Shown piece after piece: positions 39,810 through 47,917 of a DNA stretch of 64,000 nt; within the stretch, counting starts at the first letter, position 1; every line of letters begins with the position of its first letter. The translations under genes were made by a program, and so were the position numbers. Below the pieces are notes generated by a model that saw nothing but the letters and a program-made list of their open reading frames with translations, had not been told where the DNA came from and did no database searches. The stretch is from Mesorhizobium huakuii. Its GTDB lineage: Bacteria; Pseudomonadota; Alphaproteobacteria; Rhizobiales; Rhizobiaceae. Where the stretch lies: contig NZ_CP050296.1 in NCBI RefSeq assembly GCF_014189455.1, forward strand, positions 5,886,001 through 5,950,000, written 5' to 3'.

Positions 39810-40046
39810 TACTCGATTGTTGACCGTGTCGAACCACACCTGGCGGCGCTGTCCCGTCACGCCGTAGAAGCGGAGGGCGGGACGAACGTCTGCACATCAT
39901 GTGGAGACGAGCCAGCGCTGGACTATCGGTTGGTCAATGGCGCCGAGACCATGCCAGGAGTGCCATCCTTGCGCCTCTGCGAGGACTGCATCGAAATTCG
40001 TCGTGGCATGGACAACGTGCTGGTCCGGTTTCTGGTCGCACCTTGA
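39810..40046 (+). CDS. Small zinc-ribbon-like ORF, 78 codons, no normal start codon
   Basis: Directly after the TAG at 39807-39809 and in the same frame, an open stretch reads DRVEPHLAALSRHAVEAEGG, then VCTSCGDEPALDYRLV and LRLCEDCIEIRRGMDNVLVR, ending TGA at 40046. Two CxxC pairs spaced like a zinc ribbon and good codon use suggest real coding sequence. There is no ATG/GTG/TTG before the first CxxC; ATT 39816 or CTG 39837 could start it. Otherwise it is read-through of the preceding gene or a remnant. Confidence 0.5.
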   Translation, partial: YSIVDRVEPHLAALSRHAVEAEGGTNVCTSCGDEPALDYRLVNGAETMPGVPSLRLCEDCIEIRRGMDNVLVRFLVAP

Positions 40047-40168
40047 AAAAGGAAGCTGCGTTGGGCCTCTTGTGGGCGCGAGGGGCAACGGCCCTTCATT
40101 AGACGCCTGGTGCATTGCGGAACGACAAGGGTAACGCCATGATACCCCTTGTTGAGGGGGAGAATTCC

Positions 40169-40876
40169 ATGGTGCAGAGACATACTGTTGTCATTCCAAC
40201 AGCCGACGGCAGCGGGGCCGAGGTCTATCCCCTCAAAGAGTGGGGACGCCAGCATCCTGATATGTTCCCGGATGGCTTTGATTTCGTCTACGGAACCTCG
40301 CATAGCTATCGAAAGGCCCTATTACAAAGGCAAGGCTGGACCAAGCAGGAAAGTGAAGCTGAGTACAGACTGATCGCCCCAGGTGCGGAGGGTAGTATCG
40401 GGATTGTCGAGGATTTGCTCGGTGAGGCCGAGCCAGTTGAGCGGGGCTATGACGCCCCTTATTTTTCATTGGAATATCAACTGCGGGACTTTCTGGCGTC
40501 GAACCTGAGCACCATCGATTTCGGGGGAAAAAGGCTTTGCCTTTATGTGGACCCTACCGGCCGGGACGGCGTTGAATATCCGACTGCTGTCGGCCCAATC
40601 GACCTTCTGGCCGTCGACAATGAGGGCTCATTCTACGTATTCGAGCTCAAGCGCGGGAATAGTTCTGACCGCGCCATCGGGCAAATTGCTCGCTACATGG
40701 GATGGGTCAAACAGACCATCGGCAGGGACAAAGAGGTGCAGGGGATTATTGTCGCCAAGAACGTCGGCGAAAATCTGAAATATGCTAGGAGCGTGCTCCC
40801 TTCTGTAACCCTATTTGAATATGAGGTTTCGTTCTCGCTGAGACTCGCAAATAATGTAGAAGCGGTTAGGTCATAA
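40169..40876 (+). CDS. NucS/DUF91-like PD-(D/E)XK nuclease
   Basis: Probable DNA endonuclease. From ATG 40169 (MVQRHTVVIPTADGSGAEVY), preceded by GGGGGAGA, it is 235 aa. The C-terminal domain has the endonuclease core: the acidic residue in AVGPIDLLAVDNEGSFYVFE, then ELKRGNSSDRAIGQIARYMG, and GIIVAKNVGENLKYA. These match the ID...ExK and Q.. ..YMGW pattern of NucS C-terminal nucleases. The N-terminal half is unrecognised. In an island cargo position, defence or mismatch-cleavage functions are both possible. Confidence 0.75.
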   Translation: MVQRHTVVIPTADGSGAEVYPLKEWGRQHPDMFPDGFDFVYGTSHSYRKALLQRQGWTKQESEAEYRLIAPGAEGSIGIVEDLLGEAEPVERGYDAPYFSLEYQLRDFLASNLSTIDFGGKRLCLYVDPTGRDGVEYPTAVGPIDLLAVDNEGSFYVFELKRGNSSDRAIGQIARYMGWVKQTIGRDKEVQGIIVAKNVGENLKYARSVLPSVTLFEYEVSFSLRLANNVEAVRS

Positions 40877-40901
40877 ATGATTTCTTTCATGGGGTTCTTG
40901 A

Positions 40902-41242
40902 ATGAATACACGCAGCTTAATAGTTTGGATTATATTGGTGTCATGCACGCCAGCTAGAGCGGCATCTGAATCGGAGCTTTCTGAATCCCAGGCAGTCGGC
41001 CTAGTCTATGAGATACTGCAAATGTATAGAGCGCGTCAGCCAACCTGTGACATTGATGATTTTAACACGGAATTGGCGGAGCAAAAGCGATTGCGTTAAT
41101 GACGAATGACAAGCGCTTATTTGATGAAAGTTTACGTGAGGGAATTCTTGTATTTGACATGGCGGTTCGCGGCGGGCCGACAGTGGCGGAATGCCAAGAC
41201 ATTTTAACCAAAGCGACTAAGTACGGCCTGCAGGCAAAGTGA
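40902..41242 (+). CDS. Small secreted protein (frameshifted as given)
   Basis: The first frame (ATG 40902) gives a signal peptide, LIVWIILVSCTPARAASESE, then LSESQAVGLVYEILQMYRAR and stops at 41099. A neighbouring frame continues with coding character: KAIALMTNDKRLFDESLREG, then GPTVAECQDILTKATKYGLQ, ending TGA 41242. One base change in the AAAA run at 41083-41086 fuses them to about 113 aa. Alternatively the second half is a 47-aa ORF from ATG 41099 overlapping by TAATG. No known family. Confidence 0.5.
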
Positions 41243-41388
41243 CCCTAGTCCCCATGGTCAGAGTATTTCGTTCGGCGTGATCGTCAGATCGAAATCTGCT
41301 CGACCTCGTCGAGGCTGACCTAGGCCCTCGGTTCACTGACGCTTAGGATTGAGGGAGGGATCGCGAGGGAAGAACCGCAAGGGGGGCT

Positions 41389-42042
41389 TCATTCGCCGTA
41401 CGCCTCGTTTCGGGCGTCGATCAATTGAGCAAACCAGCTCTCAATCCCCTCAAGATAGTCCGCCAGTTTCTCCATTCCGGTTGCGAACGTCCGGATATTG
41501 ATCAGCTTGAGGACCGGGCCAAGCGTTCTCTTGGAATCTCGAGTTCTCGCGTATCGAAAACTTTCACCTCGGGGATCATGCGCGTTTATCTGGCTCATAT
41601 AGGAATCTACGCCATTCAGATCCTCGGACGGCAGCGGCTCTGACCCGACGATCTCACAAACGGGTTCAAGCATTGGCCTGGCCATAGTCCAGAGAGAAAG
41701 AAGATCGTGACTGCCGAGCTTTCTTTCCTGGGCGGGTGTCATTGATTTCCCTTGGAGATCCAGAGCCATTCGGACTACGTCCTTCAAGACCAGTTCGATG
41801 TGGTGCCGGTACAGGTACACAATCGGATACACAATGAGGTCCTGATCGACCGGACGCTCGCACATCTTTGACGTCAGTTCGAACGCCGCCTTCCGAAAAC
41901 CCGCCTTATAAGCGTATCCCGTCTCATGCCAATGAGAGATGCAGGCGTTGAGATGCCAGTCTTTCGGCTCACCGCCGAACAGCACATCGGAAGCGCGAGG
42001 CGGTGGAAGACCCCCAAAAACGGACTTATCTGCGTCACCCAT
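41389..42042 (-). CDS. Hypothetical island protein, alpha-helical
   Basis: Not recognised by name. The 217-aa product begins MGDADKSVFGGLPPPRASDV. A conserved-looking core, LIVYPIVYLYRHHIELVLKD, resembles the RHxxELxLK segment of uncharacterised HEPN-like proteins that occur in defence islands. The rest is helical (ERKLGSHDLLSLWTMARPML, then GMEKLADYLEGIESWFAQLI). It has no membrane segment. Encoded on the opposite strand to the other island genes. Confidence 0.6.
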   Translation of the reverse strand: MGDADKSVFGGLPPPRASDVLFGGEPKDWHLNACISHWHETGYAYKAGFRKAAFELTSKMCERPVDQDLIVYPIVYLYRHHIELVLKDVVRMALDLQGKSMTPAQERKLGSHDLLSLWTMARPMLEPVCEIVGSEPLPSEDLNGVDSYMSQINAHDPRGESFRYARTRDSKRTLGPVLKLINIRTFATGMEKLADYLEGIESWFAQLIDARNEAYGE

Positions 42043-42209
42043 TTAGCCTCCTCCCATCTATGACATAGGACATTATCACAGATGCTGGCGGCCCCCGGAC
42101 ATGATCGGAGCCTGCCTGCTGTTCCTAGCAGCAGCGAGGGACTGCCCCATCCAGATGCCAGGATATTCTAGAGAAAGCGCCAAAAACTCGGTTGAAAAGG
42201 CCACTTTCC

Positions 42210-42232
42210 CTTACACAAATCCTTACACAAAT
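42210..42232. repeat. Paired CTTACACAAAT repeats next to the tRNA-Thr 3' end
   Basis: CTTACACAAAT at 42210-42220 and again at 42222-42232, 12 bp apart. Similar CTTRCACA repeats lie at 61153-61181 just inside the tRNA-Trp element. The spacing and place suit arm-type integrase binding sites. Confidence 0.5.
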
Positions 42233-42319
42233 GCCTGGATAGAACGCGCAGCGGCAGATGCTGGCACTCTACAACATACCTAATTATGAAGGTAAAATAG
42301 GGACTAATGCTCGATTTGC

Positions 42320-42395
42320 TGGTGCCCCCGGACGGGATCGAACCGCCGACCTTCGGTTTACAAAACCGCTGCTCTACCAGCTGAGCTACAAGGGC
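42320..42395 (-). tRNA. tRNA-Thr(TGT)
   Basis: A 76-nt cloverleaf including CCA: acceptor GCCCTTG/CGGGGGC, D-arm GCTCAGCTGGTAGAGC, anticodon loop TTTGTAA (anticodon TGT), T-loop TTCGATC. It is the integration site of the adjacent island. Confidence 0.97.
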
Positions 42396-42552
42396 ACGGC
42401 GCTCCGGTAGCATATTTCGTGCGTCAGTAAAGACAAAACTCCGTTTTCGGTTACCCCGGCGGTGGATGACCCCGCCGCCCGCCCATACTGAAATCCGCGA
42501 GCGCGCTTCCTACATATTGGTGAGGTGCAATCGCTTCGGACTGGAGTGTCGC

Positions 42553-42720
42553 ATGATCAGGCTTGTCATCATTCTCCCCATCGTGGTCATCGCCTGGATG
42601 TTGCTGGTGAAGCTCGTCAGCGACGTGAAGAAGGCCAATGTCGACTGGACCGGCGTGACCACGATCATCGGCTTCATCGCGCTCGCCTTCTGGCTGCGCC
42701 ATGTGACGGGAATGGGATGA
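42553..42720 (+). CDS. Small hydrophobic membrane protein
   Basis: A 55-aa protein from ATG 42553: MIRLVIILPIVVIAWMLLVK forms one transmembrane helix, followed by a charged turn VSDVKKANVDWTG and a second hydrophobic stretch TTIIGFIALAFWLRHV. Two short helices, inner-membrane hairpin topology likely. Family unknown; stands alone after tRNA-Thr. Confidence 0.65.
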   Translation: MIRLVIILPIVVIAWMLLVKLVSDVKKANVDWTGVTTIIGFIALAFWLRHVTGMG

Positions 42721-42783
42721 GAGAGAGCGAATAGGGAACAGCGAATAGTCGGTAGTGGGACCGAGATTGCCGTGCGATCCTGC

Positions 42784-42838
42784 CTCGCTACTCGCTACTC
42801 GCTACTCGCTACTCGCTACTCGCTACTCGCTACTCGCT
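42784..42838. repeat. Heptanucleotide tandem repeat, TCGCTAC x about 8
   Basis: About 55 bp of nearly perfect 7-bp repeats lie between the small membrane protein gene and the His-rich protein gene. Unit number is likely variable between strains. Not a CRISPR: no spacers. Confidence 0.9.
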
Positions 42839-42949
42839 CTTTCCGACCCCGCCGAAAAATCTCCTCGACCTTTCGAACCTTTTGACAGGCCGCGCCGACT
42901 GACCTCCAGAGGCGAGTGGTCGCCTCGGTCAAGGATCCAGGAGATCATC

Positions 42950-43153
42950 ATGTTCAAGCGCACGCTCACTTCCGCCCTCGTGGCCACTTTCGTCGCCACA
43001 GGCGCACTGGCCGCCACCGTTCAGACGTCGTCGGCTCACGGTATGCATCATCACCATCATCACTACGACGACGACTACGGCGACTACTGGTGGTACCACC
43101 ATCACCACCGTCATCACCATCATCACCATGGCGGGGTGGTCATCATCTTTTGA
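42950..43153 (+). CDS. Secreted histidine-rich protein
   Basis: A 67-aa protein from ATG 42950 (GGAGATCATC upstream). Signal peptide MFKRTLTSALVATFVATGAL, then a mature part that is mostly His with Asp, Tyr and Trp (HHHHHHYDDDYGDYWWYHHH). Probable periplasmic metal binding by composition. The leader and ribosome-binding region are nearly identical to those of the BA14K gene 390 bp downstream, indicating duplication of the 5' part. Confidence 0.75.
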   Translation: MFKRTLTSALVATFVATGALAATVQTSSAHGMHHHHHHYDDDYGDYWWYHHHHRHHHHHHGGVVIIF

Positions 43154-43338
43154 TGCCAAAGCCTGTCGGGTTTGGAGGGCGGCTTCGGCCGCCCTTTGCA
43201 TTTCCCGCGATCGACAGGAAGGAACCGACCGCCTCTCCGCAAAAAAGATAAAAAAGCTTCGAACCTTTTTCGCTACCGCGACGACAGATGATCAAGAGGC
43301 GGATGGATCGCCTCGGTCAACGAAGCAAGGAGATCATC

Positions 43339-43644
43339 ATGTTCAAGCGCACACTCGTTTCCGGCCTCATCGCCTCCACCGTCGTCGCCACCGCGCTGGT
43401 CGGCACCGTTCAGCCTTCGGCGGCTCATTCGCATCACCACGACCTCGGCATCGGCATCGCCGCCGGCGTCGGCGGGTTTGTCCTTGGCAGCCTGCTCGCC
43501 CAGCAGCCGCCGCGCACCGTCTATGTCGACGAAGACGGCGGTTCCTGGCACGTCCGCCGCTGCCTCGATCGCTATTCGAGCTACGATCCGGACTCCGACA
43601 CCTACATCGGCCGCGACGGCTATAGCCACTATTGCCGGCTTTGA
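43339..43644 (+). CDS. BA14K-family secreted protein
   Basis: Rhizobiales-specific small envelope protein related to the Brucella immunoreactive 14-kDa protein. From ATG 43339, 101 aa: signal peptide MFKRTLVSGLIASTVVATAL, a His cluster HSHHHDLGIG, a Gly-rich hydrophobic segment (IAAGVGGFVLGSLLA), and the C-terminal BA14K motif RCLDRYSSYDPDSDTYIGRD followed by GYSHYCRL with paired Cys. A terminator follows. Paralogous 5' end with the His-rich gene upstream. Confidence 0.85.
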   Translation: MFKRTLVSGLIASTVVATALVGTVQPSAAHSHHHDLGIGIAAGVGGFVLGSLLAQQPPRTVYVDEDGGSWHVRRCLDRYSSYDPDSDTYIGRDGYSHYCRL

Positions 43645-43670
43645 GAGGAGGAGGACTGTTTCAGCAACAG

Positions 43671-43698
43671 AAAAAGGGGCTCACGCGGGCCCCTTTTT
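43671..43698 (+). terminator. Rho-independent terminator after the BA14K gene
   Basis: AAAAAGGGGC pairs with GCCCCTTTTT across a short loop, with flanking T-rich sequence. Also suitable for the converging lipoprotein gene on the other strand. Confidence 0.9.
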
Positions 43699-43715
43699 GC
43701 CTTTTTCACAGAAGC

Positions 43716-44147
43716 TTACAGTTGCGTCTTCGAGCTGGAACCGGAGATCGGCAATCCGGCGGCGCTGCAGGTGCTGCCGACAATTTGCCTCGTCTCCGAA
43801 GCGTCGCCCATGGCGACGAGATCGAAGCTGCTTCCCGAATCCGGGTAGACCTTGGCAATGAAGGCTTGGTCGCCGCCATAGCTGCCGGAGGAATCCCTGC
43901 CGTTGACGAAGCCGCAGACGACGATCTCCTTGCGACCGTTCAGCGTCCGCTCGCCGGCAAGCATCTTCCCGAACCGGGCGGAAGCAGGATCCGGCAAGCG
44001 TTGACGGATGCCGGTGGTGATGATCTCCTCCAGGGCAAGCGGGATCGGTATGGGATCGATGCGCTGGCCGCCGGCATCAGGTCGAGGTGCCGCCGCTACG
44101 CATCCGCAAAGTGAAGCGGTAAGCAAAAGCTGAACCGTTTTCCGCAT
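43716..44147 (-). CDS. Putative lipoprotein
   Basis: From ATG 44147 (MRKTVQLLLTASLCGCVAAA) the product is 143 aa with a lipoprotein-like signal: hydrophobic helix then LCGC, lipidated Cys about residue 16. The mature part has GIRQRLPDPASARFGKMLAG and RKEIVVCGFVNGRDSSGSYG, a pattern seen in small uncharacterised rhizobial lipoproteins. Function unknown. Converges on the BA14K gene terminator. Confidence 0.75.
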   Translation of the reverse strand: MRKTVQLLLTASLCGCVAAAPRPDAGGQRIDPIPIPLALEEIITTGIRQRLPDPASARFGKMLAGERTLNGRKEIVVCGFVNGRDSSGSYGGDQAFIAKVYPDSGSSFDLVAMGDASETRQIVGSTCSAAGLPISGSSSKTQL

Positions 44148-44281
44148 CCGTGCCCTTTCGCATGCATTCGAACGCCACGGCAAGACGGAGTCATGCCGCC
44201 GGCGCTTGCGGTGCCGGCACGGCCATACTGCTCGATTTCTTCGATATTACGACCAAGAGCGCGCTACCTGGGGCAAGCTGA

Positions 44282-45103
44282 TCAGCCGGCCTGTACGCCG
44301 CCGATCATCCTGGTCACCTCGGCCGCGGCGCTGCGCACCATCGGGCCGATCTCGGCCAGCCGCTCCGGCGTCACCCGCACGGTCGGCCCTGAAACCGAGA
44401 CGCCGCCGATGGGCTCGCCGAACTCGTTGAAGATGGCGGCGGCCACGCAGCGCATGCCGGGGTGTCGCTCCTCGTCATCGACCGACCAGCCGCGCCGCTT
44501 GATGACAGCCAGATCGTGGGCAAGGGCAGGGATCTCGGACAGTGTCTTGTCGGTGAAGCGCTGCAGGCCGGCCTTGCGCAGAATGGTGCCGACGCGCTCC
44601 GGTTCGAGATGCGCCAGCACCGCCTTGCCGATGCCGGAGGCATGGAAGGGGCTGCGCGTGCCCGGGCGAAAGAAGGCGCGGATCGCCTGGTGCGTCTCGA
44701 CCTGGCTGACGAACACCACGCAATCATCCTCGGCGACGCCGAGATTGGCGGTCTCGCCGGTTCGTTCCATCAATTCCTGCATGACGATGCGGGCGCGGTC
44801 GACCAGCTTGCGGCGGCGCAGGAAGGCCGCGCCCATGCGGTAGGTCTCGACGCCGATCGACCACAACTGGTCTGATGTGTCGAACTCGACCATGCCGTGG
44901 TTTTCGAGCGTCGTCAGCATGCGGTAGGCGGTGGAGGCGGCAAGGCCGCTCTGCGCTGATATCTCGCTCAACGACAGGCCGCTGCCCTCCGCGACAATGG
45001 CCAGGATGCGTAGCGCGCGGTCGAGCGACTGCACGGAAGTGGCCTCGGACGGACCGTTGAAGGCACGCGGCCGGCCACGCTGGCGTTTTTCGGTGGTTTC
45101 CAT
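44282..45103 (-). CDS. IclR-family regulator (GclR-like by context)
   Basis: From ATG 45103 (METTEKRQRGRPRAFNGPSE) it is 273 aa. The winged helix-turn-helix is SLDRALRILAIVAEGSGLSL, then LSEISAQSGLAASTAYRMLT. The IclR effector domain follows (LMERTGETANLGVAEDDCVV, RSPFHASGIGKAVLAHLEPE, GEPIGGVSVSGPTVRVTPER). Divergent from gcl, so it very likely senses glyoxylate or a related signal and controls gcl-hyi-glxR; in E. coli AllR (IclR family) does the same job. Confidence 0.92.
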   Translation of the reverse strand: METTEKRQRGRPRAFNGPSEATSVQSLDRALRILAIVAEGSGLSLSEISAQSGLAASTAYRMLTTLENHGMVEFDTSDQLWSIGVETYRMGAAFLRRRKLVDRARIVMQELMERTGETANLGVAEDDCVVFVSQVETHQAIRAFFRPGTRSPFHASGIGKAVLAHLEPERVGTILRKAGLQRFTDKTLSEIPALAHDLAVIKRRGWSVDDEERHPGMRCVAAAIFNEFGEPIGGVSVSGPTVRVTPERLAEIGPMVRSAAAEVTRMIGGVQAG

Positions 45104-45137
45104 GACGCCAGTTTCGCCGATTTCTCCAAACGTGCAA

Positions 45138-45226
45138 TGAAAAAGTTTTTCACTCAAGAGGCGAAGGAAATTCCTGGAAAACCGAAAATCCAATAAAATC
45201 AGCAAACAGCCGCCGTTTTCTAGAAA
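45138..45226. promoter_or_regulatory. Candidate IclR operators between the regulator and gcl
   Basis: Two symmetric sites in a strongly AT-rich region: TGAAAAA-G-TTTTTCA (45138-45152, perfect 7+1+7) and TTTCTAGAAA (45217-45226, perfect 10-mer). Both resemble AT-rich IclR-family operators and lie between the divergent genes. Confidence 0.6.
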
Positions 45227-45316
45227 TGAAAAAATATTCTGAAAAAATTGAAAAATAGCCGGCTTGCTGAGATTATCGGCCATCCAACAATGACAACCCA
45301 AGTGGAGGGCCGGAAA

Positions 45317-47098
45317 ATGGCCAGGATGCGCGCTGTCGATGCGGCGGTTCTCGTTCTCGAAAAGGAAGGCATCGCCTGCGCCTTCGGCGTGCCGGGCGCG
45401 GCGATCAATCCGCTTTATTCGGCGCTGAAGGCGAGAGGCACGATCCGCCACGTGCTGGCTCGCCACGTCGAGGGCGCATCGCACATGGCTGAGGGCTACA
45501 CCCGCGCCAAGGCGGGCAATATTGGCCTGTGCATCGGCACTTCGGGGCCGGCCGGCACCGACATGATCACCGGGCTTTACTCGGCGGCAGCCGATTCCAT
45601 CCCGATCCTCTGCATCACCGGCCAGGCACCGCGCGCGCGGCTGAACAAGGAGGATTTCCAGGCCGTCGACATCGCCGCCATCGCCGCACCCGTCGCCAAA
45701 TGGGCGGTCACCGTCATGGAGCCTTATCTCGTGCCGATGGCGCTGCAGAAGGCGTTTCATCTCATGCGCTCGTCGCGGCCCGGCCCGGTGCTGATCGACC
45801 TGCCGGTCGACGTGCAACTGGCCGAGATCGAGTTCGACATCGATGCCTATGAGCCGCTGGCGCCGTTCAAACCGGCCATGACCCGCGCCCAGGCCGAAAA
45901 GGCCCTGACGATGCTCAACGCGGCCGACAAGCCGCTGATCGTCGCCGGCGGCGGCATCATCAACGCCGATGCATCCGACCTGCTCATCGAATTCGCTGAA
46001 ATCACCGGCGTGCCGGTCATCCCGACGCTGATGGGCTGGGGTGCGATCCCCGACGACCACCGGCTGATGGTCGGCATGTGCGGGCTGCAGACCTCGCACC
46101 GCTATGGCAATGCGACGATGCTGGAGGCCGATTTCGTCTTCGGCATCGGCAACCGGTGGGCCAACCGCCACACCGGCTCGGTCGACGTCTACACCAAGGG
46201 CAAGAAATTCATCCATGTCGACATCGAGCCCACGCAGATCGGCCGTGTCTTCGCGCCGGACCTCGGCGTTGTGTCCGATGCGGGTGCGGCACTGAAGATG
46301 CTGCTCGACGTCGCCACCGAGTGGAAGACATCAGGCAAACTGCGCGACTGGTCGGGCTGGGCAAAGGAGTGCCAGGCTCGCAAGAAGACGATGAAGCGCA
46401 AGACGCATTTCGATCAGGTGCCGCTGAAGCCGCAGCGCGTCTATGAGGAGATGAACAAGGCGTTCGGCCGCGACGTCACCTATGTCACCACGATCGGCCT
46501 GTCGCAGATCGCCGGCGCGCAGTTCCTGCATGTCTACAAGCCGCGCAACTGGATCAATTGCGGCCAGGCCGGCCCGCTCGGCTGGACGCTGCCGGCAGCC
46601 CTTGGCGTTCGCGCCGCCGATCCCGACCGCACGATAGTGGCGCTGTCGGGCGACTATGATTTCCAGTTCATGATCGAGGAACTTGCGGTCGGCGCGCAGC
46701 ACAGACTGCCCTACATCCATGTCGTCGTGAACAACGCCTATCTCGGCCTGATCCGCCAGGCCCAGCGCGGTTTTGCGATGGATTACGAGGTCAGCCTCGC
46801 CTTCGAAAACATCAACCGGTCAGGCGATCCCGAAGCAGGTTACGGCGTCGACCATGTCGCCGTGGCCGAGGCGATGGGCTGCAAGGCGGTCCGGGTGCGC
46901 AAGCCCGAGGAATTCGCCGGCGCCTTCAAGCAGGCGCAGCGGCTGATGAAGGAACACCGGGTTCCGGTCGTGCTCGAATTCATCCTGGAGCGCGTCACCA
47001 ACATCTCGATGGGCACCGAGATCGACAAGATCACCGAATTCGAGGACCTTGCCGAAAGCCATGAGGATGCGCCGACCGCGATCGTGATGCTCGATTGA
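45317..47098 (+). CDS. gcl: Glyoxylate carboligase (tartronate-semialdehyde synthase)
   Basis: ThDP/FAD enzyme joining two glyoxylates to tartronate semialdehyde and CO2. From ATG 45317 ([20 protein letters not shown]), preceded by GGAGGGCC, 593 aa, the normal Gcl length. Substrate-side segment [18 protein letters not shown] (Val/Ala in place of the usual catalytic Glu, as known for Gcl), FAD region [13 protein letters not shown], and ThDP motif [17 protein letters not shown] through [12 protein letters not shown]. First gene of gcl-hyi-glxR. Confidence 0.96.
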   Translation: MARMRAVDAAVLVLEKEGIACAFGVPGAAINPLYSALKARGTIRHVLARHVEGASHMAEGYTRAKAGNIGLCIGTSGPAGTDMITGLYSAAADSIPILCITGQAPRARLNKEDFQAVDIAAIAAPVAKWAVTVMEPYLVPMALQKAFHLMRSSRPGPVLIDLPVDVQLAEIEFDIDAYEPLAPFKPAMTRAQAEKALTMLNAADKPLIVAGGGIINADASDLLIEFAEITGVPVIPTLMGWGAIPDDHRLMVGMCGLQTSHRYGNATMLEADFVFGIGNRWANRHTGSVDVYTKGKKFIHVDIEPTQIGRVFAPDLGVVSDAGAALKMLLDVATEWKTSGKLRDWSGWAKECQARKKTMKRKTHFDQVPLKPQRVYEEMNKAFGRDVTYVTTIGLSQIAGAQFLHVYKPRNWINCGQAGPLGWTLPAALGVRAADPDRTIVALSGDYDFQFMIEELAVGAQHRLPYIHVVVNNAYLGLIRQAQRGFAMDYEVSLAFENINRSGDPEAGYGVDHVAVAEAMGCKAVRVRKPEEFAGAFKQAQRLMKEHRVPVVLEFILERVTNISMGTEIDKITEFEDLAESHEDAPTAIVMLD

Positions 47099-47115
47099 TA
47101 AAAAGGACAAAAAGA

Positions 47116-47913
47116 ATGCCGCGTTTTTCAGCCAATCTGTCGATGCTCTTTGGCGAGCATGATTTCCTCGACCGTTTTGATGCCGCCGCCCGCGCCGGCT
47201 TCAAGGGCGTCGAATATATCGGTCCTTACGATCATGCGCCCGAAGTGGTGGCCGCCAGGCTGAAGAAGAACGGCCTGACGCAAGTGCTGTTCAATCTGCC
47301 GGCCGGCGACTGGGGCAAGGGCGAGCGCGGTATCGCCGTGCTGCCGGACCGCGTGCCGGAATTCCGCCAGGGCATCGCAAAGGCGATCACCTACGCACAG
47401 GCGCTCGGCTGCCAGCAGGTCAACTGCCTGGCCGGCATCGCGCCCGCCGGCGTCGACCGCAAGGTGCTCGAGGATGTTTTCGCCGAAAATCTCGCCTTCG
47501 CGGCGGAGAGGCTGGAACAGGCCGGCATCAGGCTGCTGATCGAGCCGATCAACACGCGCGACATTCCGGGCTTCTTCCTGAACTACTCGGAACAGGCGCT
47601 GGCGCTTATCGACCGCGTCGGCTCAAAAAACCTGTTCCTGCAATATGACATCTATCACATGCAGATCATGGAGGGGGATCTCGCCCGTAAAATCGAGGCA
47701 AACCTCGGCCGCATCGCGCATATCCAGCTTGCGGACAATCCCGGCCGTCACGAGCCGGGAACGGGCGAGATCAATTATCCTTTCCTCTACGACCACATCG
47801 ACCGCATCGGCTATTCCGGCTGGATCGGGGCCGAATACAAGCCGAAAGCCGGCACGGAAGCCGGGCTTGGCTGGTTCAGGAGCTTGGCCGGGCAGGGGAG
47901 CGCGGCGGCTTAA
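47116..47913 (+). CDS. hyi: Hydroxypyruvate isomerase
   Basis: Interconverts hydroxypyruvate and tartronate semialdehyde. From ATG 47116 (MPRFSANLSMLFGEHDFLDR), 265 aa, TIM-barrel of the xylose-isomerase-like family. Motifs: FDAAARAGFKGVEYIGPYDH, INTRDIPGFFLN, LQYDIYHMQIMEGDLARKI and GWIGAEYKPKAGTEAGLGW. AAAAGGAC precedes the start; 17 bp after gcl, so translated from the same mRNA. Confidence 0.94.
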   Translation: MPRFSANLSMLFGEHDFLDRFDAAARAGFKGVEYIGPYDHAPEVVAARLKKNGLTQVLFNLPAGDWGKGERGIAVLPDRVPEFRQGIAKAITYAQALGCQQVNCLAGIAPAGVDRKVLEDVFAENLAFAAERLEQAGIRLLIEPINTRDIPGFFLNYSEQALALIDRVGSKNLFLQYDIYHMQIMEGDLARKIEANLGRIAHIQLADNPGRHEPGTGEINYPFLYDHIDRIGYSGWIGAEYKPKAGTEAGLGWFRSLAGQGSAAA

Positions 47914-47917
47914 CAGC

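Larger units (their letters stand above)
38824..42364. mobile_element. Genomic island at tRNA-Thr(TGT), no integrase
   Basis: Bounded by a 46-bp copy of the 3' part of tRNA-Thr (38824-38869) and by the intact tRNA (att portion 42320-42364). A 34-bp core is identical at 38836-38869 and 42331-42364. Inside are a truncated papain-like gene, a small zinc-ribbon ORF, a NucS-like nuclease gene, a frameshifted secreted-protein gene and an unknown gene. No recombinase is present, so it is a remnant or moves in trans. Confidence 0.85.

Noticed and set aside
42784..42838. Possible CRISPR array
   Set aside because: Pure 7-bp tandem repeat with no spacers or repeat of 23-47 bp; no cas genes in the window.
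44282..46216. 644-codon open frame spanning the IclR gene and upstream region
   Set aside because: Its N-terminal half is a shadow of gcl; the IclR protein starts at 45103.
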